Assembly (NCBI GenBank): GCA_040143965.1 | Contig: JASJQH010000033.1 | Location: 1 to 42,843, forward strand | Direction of reading: 5' to 3' | DNA: 42,843 nucleotides | Origin: Basidiobolus ranarum | Taxonomy: Eukaryota; Basidiobolomycota; Basidiobolomycetes; Basidiobolales | Shown here: positions 23,417-32,656 of the stretch, piece after piece | How positions within the stretch are numbered: the stretch's first letter is position 1 | Layout of the letters: each line of letters starts with the position of its first letter | Notes under the pieces: generated by a model | Told to the model about the DNA's origin: nothing | Seen by the model: the letters and a program-made list of their open reading frames with translations, nothing else | The model's database searches: none | Translations under genes and position numbers: made by a program

Positions 23417-25098
23417 CTATCGATCACTTGAATGTTTGTTCTTCTTACTGGTAGGCTTATCAAAGTCATCGTGCATACCTCCCATCTTGGAGATATTCCG
23501 TTTAGTTAGTTCTGTGTTTTGAAACCACGGAGCATCTTTACTCGAAGTATCCTGATCAACCAAATGGGTGTATTTTGTTTGTCCAGTACGACCAAAGTTT
23601 TTAACTTGTAGCACTTTAGGTAGTGTTTCTTTGTTACGGATTTCGTCAGGTGTTGGCTCAGCAAAGTCGCGTTCTAGCACTTTACCACCTTCCTCCTATT
23701 GAATTTATGCATTAGTGAACAACACAAAATAGTAGTAACTAATAAGACAGTAATAAGTACCACATAGAATGCACCCTTGTGGAAATATTTTTGCATAAAT
23801 ATCGGCTTTCCTCTTTCCTTCTTCTTGTTCTCTTTTTGCTCACGAACATAAGCCATATCTTCGGCCCATCTCTGTTTCTCAGGCATAGCACGACGACGTT
23901 CGATTTCTGCTCGCTCCTTTTCAACACTGATATCGAACGTTAGTAATGTTTAAGGTGGACTTGAATCAATGAAATGCAACTCACACTAAACGTTCTTCTT
24001 TATCACGCTTTACACGCTGTAACTCTCTTAATTTCCATGCCTCATACTCTGCTTCCTCATCCAATCCATCGGTATCATCGATATCAGGTGGTCGGAGGTT
24101 TTCATCATCGTCGCCTATATTTGCAACCAGTTAGCTGAATTGAAAGTTGTGGTATTTTCAACAGATAGAAGAACTAACCAGAATCTTCCATCTCACGTCG
24201 AATCTCTTCTGCGACCATTTGACGTGACTCCTTCTTCCTAGTTTCCAATTCCAACTCCTTTTCTTTCAACATCTCTTCTTCCTCCTTCTCCAAAATTTCT
24301 TTTTCATTTACAGTTACTCTATGTACTCTATATCGAATAAATACCTTCAGTAAACATTCGAAATTATATAGATATATTATAAGTATATACAAACTTTGGA
24401 ATAAAAACTGGTTTGAGCATAGGCTTGACAAAGGTCTCCTCCTCTTCTTCAGAATCGGTTTCATACTCGGACGATGATTCACTGGAATTTTCCTGGACGG
24501 AAATGCATATATATTAATATCAAAGTATATGCACAGCAAATATGAAACAGTATATACCTTTTCCACAAGCTCTTGCCTATCCACGTCCTCTCTATCTTCT
24601 TCTTCTTCTGCTTCCTCCTCTTCTTGCTGACGTCGAATTCTCTCTCTTAGAAGTGCACGCCGCCTAACTATTGTTTCTTCATCTTCCGATTCCTCCTCTT
24701 CTTCTATTAAAGAGCGTATAAAAGGGACCAGTTTTAGTGGGAATATTATTAAAAAATATACACACTGGTAAGTGATAAAAAGCAACTGAACTAGTTTCAT
24801 TCGGTATGTGATTTCTATGATTTACAGGCTCCTCGTCTGAATTTTCCTCTATATTCTCTTTTCTAGCTTTCAATCTTCTTAATCTTCTATCATCGGTGAC
24901 AGAAACATTTTGAACGGGTTCAGTGAATTGGATATTAGAAGTGGTTAAAGTAATATTTTCTTCTACTTCTTCCTCTTCTTCAGAAGAACTGGACTCTAAA
25001 TCGGCACCTTGAGGTGCTTTACCAGGAAAATAACGTGTAACTTTTACTCGCTCGGTACGAAATTCACCTTTACTACCTATTGTACTTCTAGCAGCCAT
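23417..25098 (-). CDS. MFAP1: MFAP1-like spliceosome protein
   Basis: MFAP1 is, despite its name, a nuclear spliceosomal B-complex protein that works with Prp38. Exons on the minus strand: 24826-25098, 24558-24695 (or 24703), 24395-24492, 24179-24327, 23985-24114, 23761-23926 and 23417-23695; about 410 residues. The N-terminus has 'KVTRYFPGKAP' and 'DDRRLRRLKARKENIEE', matching the human 'KVKRYVSGKRP' and 'DPRLRRLQNRI'. Acidic and Arg-rich coils follow, then 'LKPVFIPK', 'EAEYEAWKLREL', 'MQKYFHKGAFYV' and 'LPKVLQVKNFGRTGQTKYTHLVDQDT', the highly conserved C-terminal block. The first intron is ambiguous. A good GTAAAT donor at 24825 fits only a weak AG among several tandem AGs (24695). The first AG at 24704 would need a poorer GTTCAG donor. 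The other five introns are clear. Confidence 0.92.
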
Positions 25099-25808
25099 TG
25101 TGAACGTGTGAAGAAAATTGATATGAATATAAATTCAATGATATATTAGTCTATTAGTGCTTAAGAAAAATCATCAGAATTACTTTATTCACCCATTATT
25201 AATATAATAAGTATGTTCAATATATGTATATAATATGATTAAATTAAACCAATTTTAAATTCATATTAAACTCTTTGAAATATTCATTTTAATGGTTTTA
25301 AAAATCTTGTTCTCTCCTTAAGTTTTATTCGTTCAATTCAAGATCTCTAATGCTTAAGGATCTGATGTATCATGTGATAGAATTGAATATCAATAGAATT
25401 ATGTATGAAGATAAACAATGGATCAAAGTGAAAAAAAATGAATTCATTGGAATATCGAATGGTTTTTATGCTGACGAACCCATGCGCAAGTCTTTTGTTA
25501 TTACCCAGGTCGTTCTTTAGCCATACCCTAAGTCCGAAGACAGTAAGAAGAGTACCTCCCCTGTATTCACCAAAGTAAAGTACGAGGGCACCTAAGTGAA
25601 GCAACACAACCGGGGTTCAACTTTATACGCAAAAGACTTACCCCTACCAACCCCTAGTCGAAGTGGTTAACTTTAACGAACGTTCCTAGTTTAGCAATAC
25701 AAGGTCACCCCTCACCTATCCCCCCTAAAGAAACCCCTGTCGTTGTGTTTGTTTGGCTCGTAACTGGTAAACTCAGTAAAACTGATATATTCTCGAGGTG
25801 TGTCAAAG
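25099..25808. other. Divergent promoter region, MFAP1 / DUF8032-like gene
   Basis: About 710 bp. The half next to the DUF8032-like gene (25620-25800) is rich in C-runs and pyrimidines on the plus strand, probably its leader. The open frame at 25347-25607 is not supported. Confidence 0.4.
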
Positions 25809-27146
25809 ATGGAAAGTCACACGGTTAATACCACTACACCAACTTATCCACCACCCATACCACCTATCTCACTCGCTTCCCTCATAGAGCCTGACCCAAC
25901 GACTGAACAACTATTGGCAACCCTTTCTGGAGAACAACTACTTAGGATTGAGAAAACTGTACAAAGAATTAAACGTAAGAAAGCAAGTGAAGTTAAAAGA
26001 CGTGAAACTAGTGTAACCAAACAACATATCAACGGTAATCTAAGCACTTCTCCAGTTATTGATACCCTTTTATCCCACGATGGTTCAAATCTGACCTCAA
26101 GTGCGAATATCGCCGCATCAGTAAGCTCTAATGAACAAGTCTCTCCTGGTGGTTCTTCTCATAATCCCTGTGTACTCACAAACCCAGCACCTAATCACGC
26201 GCTTCCTGCCACTTCTCCAGTTACCGAAATGAGATCAGGTGTGGAGTGGGTTATGTTTACATATTCGGTGAAAGGTACCAACAAAGAGTATCAGATTCGT
26301 ACCGATATGGACAGTATCGCACTGGAAGATATTGAAAGCCAATTCAAACACGATAATTGTCTCTACCCCAGAGCATTCTGCCCAGAAGAGAAATATCAAG
26401 GAAATAGATGGGCTTACGAAACAGAATGTAATATGTTAGGTTGGAAATTGGCATATCTGAATCCAGATGTTATTTGTGGTAAACGTGGTCTACTACAACG
26501 TGCAGTTGATTCTTATCGTAATCGATATCCTGAATTACGTTCTAGACGTGTGGTTAGACAAGAGAAGTTGATGAATGGTACGTTACGAAAGAGATCCGCA
26601 AGAGATAGCGAAGAATTACCTGATCCAAAACGAAATCGTGGACCTAAGAACCTTACTCTGGATGTTGTCACCAAGGGAATTCCGATGAAAGTAAGAATTC
26701 GGGTAGATATTGAAGAGGTGAATCTAAGTCAAATCGATGAACTTTTTAAGAAAGAAAATTGCGTTTATCCAAGAGCATTCGTAAAGCAAGAAGAATATGC
26801 AGGAAATAGATGGGAATACGAATCGACTTGTAATCAGTTAGCCTGGAAGTTAGCTTGGTTGAATCCTGTACGCTTGGCTGGCCGTAAATCCTTACTTCAA
26901 AGAGCTGTAGACAGCTACCGATCGAAATTCACGGACTTTAAACCAAGAAGAGGAAAGGCCTCATTATTCCACAAACTTGCTCCTCAAGAAGAACACTCCA
27001 CCGCAAATAATACTCCCAATTTGGCCGAGTTACTTCTGCATCAAGGAGCCGAAGGGCTGGTCTCGGTTGGTGTAGATGATAACGAGTATAAGGCTGCTGG
27101 TCTTACGACAGCAGAGCTAATCGGTGCCTTGACAGGGGAGACATAA
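25809..27146 (+). CDS. Protein with two tandem DUF8032-like domains, 445 aa
   Basis: Single-exon gene. The frame opens a few codons earlier at a GTG, but the first ATG is 25809. Two copies of one domain are evident: residues about 145-243 and 281-377. Shared landmarks in order are a short beta-rich start, 'NCLYPRAF' / 'NCVYPRAF', 'YQGNRWAYETECN' / 'YAGNRWEYESTCN', 'WKLAYLNP' / 'WKLAWLNP' and 'LLQRAVDSYR' in both. From memory this resembles DUF8032 of Mucoromycota and related fungi, whose function is not known. The N-terminal third is disordered, Pro- then Ser/Asn-rich. A coiled segment (36-55) and a basic cluster 'RIKRKKASEVKRR' (about 53-65) could be a nuclear signal. A nuclear regulatory role is an inference only. 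Confidence 0.8.
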   Translation: MESHTVNTTTPTYPPPIPPISLASLIEPDPTTEQLLATLSGEQLLRIEKTVQRIKRKKASEVKRRETSVTKQHINGNLSTSPVIDTLLSHDGSNLTSSANIAASVSSNEQVSPGGSSHNPCVLTNPAPNHALPATSPVTEMRSGVEWVMFTYSVKGTNKEYQIRTDMDSIALEDIESQFKHDNCLYPRAFCPEEKYQGNRWAYETECNMLGWKLAYLNPDVICGKRGLLQRAVDSYRNRYPELRSRRVVRQEKLMNGTLRKRSARDSEELPDPKRNRGPKNLTLDVVTKGIPMKVRIRVDIEEVNLSQIDELFKKENCVYPRAFVKQEEYAGNRWEYESTCNQLAWKLAWLNPVRLAGRKSLLQRAVDSYRSKFTDFKPRRGKASLFHKLAPQEEHSTANNTPNLAELLLHQGAEGLVSVGVDDNEYKAAGLTTAELIGALTGET

Positions 27147-27641
27147 GACGTTTGTTTCATCCAGCACTGGTACATGCCATTCTTATTTAATCCTGTCCCA
27201 TCCCTCTCATCAATTCCTGTAACTATCTACAAACCTTAAAAATTGTATTTTTCTACGATCATCGAATTTAGTGTTCGAAATCCTCATCATATCACTAATT
27301 TGATATCCCAACCACCTTTAATTTTCTGCATGCGTAAATTTTGAGAACGTCTATTTTGAATGCTTATAAGCATTGATTAAGTTGATATTAGTAAACATTC
27401 ACTATTATTTAGAACTTATTGTAGATATTTGATATTGGTGACTATCACATAACCACTTATAAATAAATCCAAGTTACTGTGAAAAGAATGAGGTTGATGA
27501 GGTGATTTATTGGAAAAGAAAAGTTCTCTAAGTCTTGAATTTTCCCCGGTTCTCTGAAGGATGAACAGGTAGATGAACATGAAAGAAGGATGAGATGTAA
27601 AAGTATAAATGGGGTGATTTGAATGAATTCCTTTTTATCGT
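27147..27641. other. Shared 3' region of two convergent genes
   Basis: No gene seen between the DUF8032-like gene (plus) and the SOD-fold gene (minus). Confidence 0.4.
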
Positions 27642-28644
27642 TTAAACACGAGTAGAACGGAATAAACGATTATAAACTTTGTCCCAATCGACTGATTTCC
27701 AGAATGCTTTGATGTATTCCTCTTTACCATCAGGTCCAAAGTCTGTAACATAGGCGTGCTCCCACATGTTCAAGGTGAGAAGTGGTGCGAATGATCCATT
27801 GTATTTCTTAAGAGGGACTTTATCAGCTTCCGAGATATGCTCAATATAGTTGGAATCTAATTGACGAAGGGTATCACTAACTACTGGGTTACCAGCATTG
27901 AAAGTGTTAACAATTCTCAATAAACCACGCTCGTCTTCAACCAACCTGAAAGAGGGGGAATCCAGTATATGGTTAGCAAAATTCAAGGAATACAACTTTC
28001 AATTTAATCAATTTCATGTTCTTACCAAGTCCAACCACTTCCAAAGAGAGTAGAAGCGTAGTTGGTAAAGTGTTCTTGGAATGCTTCAAAAGAACCAAAA
28101 TCCCGGGCAATTCTAGACTTGAGTTCCTCTTTGATAGGTCTAGGCTCAGGTGACTATTAACCATCGATTAGCACTCAGCTGTATAGCAAATTGAAAAATA
28201 CATCAACTAAACGTACCAGGGTTTGAAGGAAGAAATCGTTGTTCCAAGCCTGAGCGGCGTGATTGAATATAGCAGCTTTATCAGATTTCTTGTAACTCGC
28301 GTGCATGATATCGAAAAGATCTTGGTTTTCATGTTCAGTTTCTATGAGAAAGTATTTAGTTTCCAGGTATATATTTCTTACTTTAGCATTTTTGGTCATA
28401 GTGAAAACCCAATTTAAACATAAATTTCAGACCTACCAACAGTAAGCTCATTCAAGCGGTCGATGAGTTGTTGTTGGTTCTTGTTATAAACGAGGTTAAG
28501 AGCCTCAGGGGAGAATATAGGCTTAAGTCCTCTCTCACTTGAATAAGCAAGGGGAATGACCTCATGTATGGCTGCCTTTTGTTGAAGGAACAAAGGCTTT
28601 ACAACGCGAGCAGTCAAAGGACGTAGTGAACGAATGCTAAACAT
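27642..28644 (-). CDS. SOD-fold mitochondrial ribosomal protein (mS42/mS43-like), metal site lost
   Basis: Four exons on the minus strand: 28437-28644, 28217-28341, 28026-28153 and 27642-27945; 254 residues. Residues 1-25 (Arg, Ser, Leu, no acids until 28) look like a mitochondrial presequence. The rest follows the Mn/Fe superoxide dismutase fold: 'FSPEALNLVYNKNQQQLIDRLNEL', 'NHAAQAWNNDFF' (96-107), 'LFGSGWTWLV' (149-156) and 'NMWEHAYVTDF' (213-223). Metal ligands are missing. The first His region reads Asn/Gln, the 'WNH' His is Asn104, and the 'DVWEHAY' Asp is Asn213; only His217 remains. Yeast Rsm26 (mS42) and Mrp1 (mS43) are such inactive SOD folds in the mitoribosome small subunit. This is the likeliest identity; I cannot choose between the two. 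Confidence 0.87.
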
Positions 28645-29085
28645 GTTGAGAAATCTTCAGACTGTATCCACAGAGGCGAAAAATGACAACTTAAGTTTAA
28701 ATAGATAGAAAAGTTCCCCCACACTTGGAAACTAAAAATTTTTGACCAAAATTAATGTTTGTTAACGTTCCGAAGTATTCTGGTTAATTATATTTTATAT
28801 TATGGTGAATTGGATGATAAATATCTGTATCAGTAATCTACGATTGTTTTTATAGGTTTATAGAATTCATATCGAGTGCATAATGATTTATTGATGACCG
28901 AATAGTGGTTTAAAGAAAACCGAAATAGTTAGCCTAATGTTTAGAAATAAAACTAGAATCAGGTTGAATATCAAAAATGAAAATGTTGGTTCAGAAACCA
29001 ACGCAATGGAATGAGAAGTAATATATACAGCGGGATTATTATGATATAGGTGTACAAAGTTAAACAAAGATGAAATGGATTTGGT
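28645..29085. other. Intergenic, SOD-fold gene promoter
   Basis: AT-rich; a TATTTAAA-type element lies about 50 bp upstream of the SOD-fold ATG on the minus strand. No gene seen. Confidence 0.35.
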
Positions 29086-29352
29086 TTAAGCATCTAGAGA
29101 GTACTTTTGTACAAAATAGCTACATCTTCTGGCAAGAGCGCGGTGGTAGTTAGCTTCTGCGGAAGTGATAGGACGTCCACGAAAGTTAACTTCTTCAGGT
29201 TCGGTTTGAAAGAAAGGGAACTCATCCAAAAGATCATCGAACTCTGATTCATTGGTAAGATGAGGTTCTGGTAAATTCGAATTTGAATACATCTGTTCGA
29301 ATCCCGGAGGAATACGAGAAATGCTATGGTAAGTGGCAGTTGGATAGTTCAT
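29086..29352 (-). CDS. Small orphan protein, 88 aa
   Basis: Uninterrupted frame of 88 residues whose ATG lies about 60 bp downstream of a good TATA box, which is the main reason to call it real. The protein is acidic in the middle ('SEFDDLLDEFPFF', residues 36-48) and basic toward the end ('HRALARRCSYFVQKY'), with no signal peptide or membrane segment. The acidic-aromatic stretch resembles a linear docking or activation motif, but that is speculation. No family is recognised. There is no intron. Confidence 0.5.
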   Translation of the reverse strand: MNYPTATYHSISRIPPGFEQMYSNSNLPEPHLTNESEFDDLLDEFPFFQTEPEEVNFRGRPITSAEANYHRALARRCSYFVQKYSLDA

Positions 29353-29408
29353 ACCTTTGCTTTTGTCACAGTGGTGGGTGAATGAATGACAGCAAGTCTA
29401 GTCGCTGC

Positions 29409-29416
29409 TATTTATA
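29409..29416 (-). promoter_or_regulatory. TATA box of the 88-aa gene
   Basis: TATAAATA on the minus strand, 57-64 bp upstream of the start codon at 29352. Confidence 0.55.
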
Positions 29417-30690
29417 CTTGAAATTGAATACATCACACTGAATTTGGCCTAGTACTAATTAAGGAAACCATTGCGGTATTAATAATGTAAGCGGGCCGGG
29501 ATTTGAAATCCTCGATGAGTAAAGACAATGGCGTCATCTCTATTTGTCAACCACTGATCTCTCTTGGGTGATGCGCTGGGTGATGCTCTATCGCATATTT
29601 CTAGTGAAACACTGCAGACCACTGACTATGATTTATTCGTAGAGTCTTAGCTGATGCTCTTTGGCATAAGTCTTGAAGAGAAACTAGAATTCTTTTGACA
29701 TCTTGGCGTAAATCTCTGCCGTCTGAGCTTCCAAGCATCTTTTATTGATTGTTGGTGGAGTGGTTTACGCACTTCATCCTTAACAAGCTAGATTCACCTT
29801 GGTCCAAGTAATTCTCCGTGGACATAATACATCCGTAGCCGGTAGTTTTGTTCCGTTTGAGACACGTGGATTTCCTCCATACAAGTTAAGCCCAATGCTT
29901 GGTGAGATTGAGTTAGTCATAAGTTAAGCCTCATCCAGTGTCAATTCATACGCATAATTAGCCATATAGCCTTCATATGCATACTTAGCCATTTGGCTCG
30001 ACCGTTGGGATGTATTTTGCTATTATCATCAAAGTGTATATATGAAGGTTACATCATAATGAATATCAAGGTAGACAACAAGCATTGAGGTCATTATTAT
30101 CGAGATGTTAAGTGCCAGTTAAGTCACCAGTAGTTCGTGGGGAACTAAGAGGGGTGAGTAAGACTAAGAAGGGTGGGTATTGAATGAGATAATCATCTTC
30201 AGATTCAAGCTCAGCTGTGCACGTATTGTCTTGGTCATATCTGTGGCACGAGCAGGGGCAGGGGCAGGGGATTAATGAAGTTCACTATTTAATTAATAAG
30301 TGCATTGGTCAACCCTATTGGCCAGTCAAGTGATGGTGAGATGTTCCTAGAACCACCTTTCTTGTTAGTCGTGTTGAGACAGATACAATCAAACCAGCCA
30401 TATATGAAAATGCGATTAAAATCAGAAAGCATAAATAGAGAGCATTTTACGAATCAACAACAGAACTTTCTTCGTTCGAAGAAATCCGAAAGGTGTTCAA
30501 ACCAAAGAAACAAAAAACCAGAAACTTTGTAAGAATAATAAATGTGGCAACATGAAATGAGAAAAATTCATGAGCAAGTGGGCTGGGGGTATGGCTAAGT
30601 TTTTACAAGGATATAATTAAGTTATGTAATATGTAATATTTGGCTACATAAAAGTCACTTTGCCTGTGGAAAGCAAACACAAAAAGTTCA
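29417..30690. other. 1.27 kb gene-free region
   Basis: No supported coding sequence; the open frame at 30305-30532 has no family features and no promoter. It holds a short GCAGGG repeat (30252-30270). There are also a few local imperfect duplications, such as the TGGGTGATGC pair near 29564-29590 and the two ACTTAGCCAT/AATTAGCCAT copies near 29955-29993. Confidence 0.4.
30252..30270 (+). repeat. Short GCAGGG tandem repeat (3 units)
   Basis: Three head-to-tail copies of GCAGGG followed by one extra G; G-rich against an AT-rich background. Confidence 0.7.
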
Positions 30691-32656
30691 TTAAAACCTC
30701 AGAATCATATTGAAGCTACTGGTTCCGTCATTCGCAAAATCACAATCCAACTCCATGTCTTGTTCATCTTCAAGTTGAGAAATAACTGAATCATCAATTC
30801 GAACTTGGAATCCTTTTTTGGTGATTCGAATAATATTAGCTACATCCTGAGGCGGAATGTTCAGCTTCTCAGCAAACTTTTGAACCATGTCCTGAACTGT
30901 GAGCTTCTCCAAATAAACTGCTCGGTAAACATTCTCTCCTGTCAATCGTATGAATAATGATAACACTTGGTGGTGGTTAGCAGTAATTCTTTGCCTACTC
31001 CGAGATATTAAGGCCTACCTGCTCTTTTTTTCCGGGTGGGAACATAGGTTGGATCTAATTCAAGGAGATCTAGGTCGTGTCCCAACGATTCTAATCTTCT
31101 TTTTTTAGTTGCTGCTAATACTGCTGGGTCAAGTTCAGCACTTTCTGCATCAATGTTGTCTAGATCAATATTGTTAGGGTCTTCTTCATTGTCCGAGAGA
31201 TCACTGTTAGACCATTCAGTGAAGGACGTCACAGGGTTGGCCTGGGCAAACATCATCAACAAAGGGTTTGAGTCTTGCTGCTTGCCTGGAAATACGGAAG
31301 TTAGTTTAGCATACAAAAAGATTCACTCAAATTACCTACATACCTCGCATCTTTTCCCAAATCTTTTCTAGGTGGCGTTGATCGTCTTTATTCTTTCTCT
31401 CAGCGCCCTAAACCCATGGACATATTAGTTCGTACTAACTGAAGCGATTTACGATTTATGTTACCTTGTCTCTAAAAAGTTTAATCTTTGCAAAGCATTT
31501 TTCACCAACTGAGGGATCCATTTCGGAGCAGGTTTCCATACGAACTCTCAATGGAATCCCCTTTACTCCTTTGATTCGCGAGAAATCAGTGGACAAGCAG
31601 TTGAACTTTATGTAAATTTTAGCACCCTTTCTTCCGTTCCACTGGAATGTAATTCGATCCAACGATTTCAACTCAACATTTTTTATACCGGTTGATGCTG
31701 CTTTGTCTATGGTAATAGATGAAAGAGAACATCTGATTAATATTTTTCTAAAGAGATTCTTGAAAACCTTAAGTAGTTACCGATATCTATAGCACGCGCT
31801 GTTTTTGGATTTGTTTGTTGGGAAAGCCAGAATTGCCAATAAGTATTGGCCAGCTTTCGATGGGCATCATCGTGAAACATTACTCTCAGAGTGCTGGTCA
31901 GCTCTACATCATCTCTTTCATGATCATTGGAAGAAATAGCATAGTACTGGCCTAGAAAGGTCGTTTTGAACCATTAAAGAATCAGTAAAAGCAGGACAAA
32001 CCGGACAGTTTGGGAGAATTGAAGGTACCTTTGTTGAGATAAGTGAGAGGGTTTTCGTCCAAACGCTGCGCAGCAGCAGTTTGAGCATCCAAAACTACTT
32101 CAAATCGTAAATTTCTACATATAGATAAAAAAGAGAAAATGCGATTAGAGTCGAGATTTTGATATGTATGTAAGCATAATTTGACTTACGAGTTAGGATT
32201 AGAGGGAAGATTTCCGCTTGCAGGTGGAGTAACTGAAACGCCTGCGTTAAGACTAAAATGGGAATCATGGTTTTGCTGGGAATTTTCCAGTTGTGCTTGA
32301 TGCTGATAGTGATGGGCCTGCATCTGATGAGGTACCGGCATTTCATTGTGGTGAGTATGCGTAGTGTGATGTGAATTAAACTGGGGCATTTGCTGGCCGT
32401 GAGGAAGAAAGTGACTAGAAGTGACACTGGGTAACTGGTGATGATTCATGATATTTTGGTGTGCCAACAGCTGGTGAGAGTGACTCTCAGGAAATAAGGG
32501 CTCTTGTTTAAATTGGGGCAAGGGTTGCCTAAATTATTTGAGCAAACTAGTAAGCCTAAGTACAAACTTCTATGATTCTTGAAAGCAAACTTACCGCGAG
32601 TCAATCCCTTGAAACTGCTGAGGGTGAAAGCCTCCATAAGGAGCCGAGGGTTGCAT
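30691..32656 (-). CDS. Grainyhead/CP2-family transcription factor
   Basis: Grh/CP2 factors bind DNA through an immunoglobulin-like, p53-related domain and control cell-surface and wall genes in animals and fungi. Eight exons on the minus strand: 32595-32656, 32190-32528, 32029-32114, 31781-31951, 31465-31706, 31344-31407, 31019-31285 and 30691-30965; 501 residues. Residues 1-133 are disordered and His/Gln/Pro-rich. Residues 134-322 form the CP2 DNA-binding domain, with 'FNCLSTDFSRIKGVKGIPL' and 'IKLFRDKGAERKNKDD', the core Grainyhead DNA-contact segments. An acidic linker with 'KKRRLE' follows. Residues about 411-501 ('TGENVYRAVYLEKLTVQDM', 'KKGFQVRIDDSVI') match the GRHL C-terminal dimerisation domain, pointing to the Grainyhead rather than LSF branch. 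The start is the first ATG after a TATA-like element near 32800. Confidence 0.93.

Noticed and set aside
25800-25808. GTG as the start of the DUF8032-like gene
   Set aside because: Nuclear fungal genes start at ATG; the first ATG is at 25809.
30252-30270. Possible G-quadruplex in the GCAGGG repeat
   Set aside because: Only three G-runs are present; four are needed for an intramolecular quadruplex.
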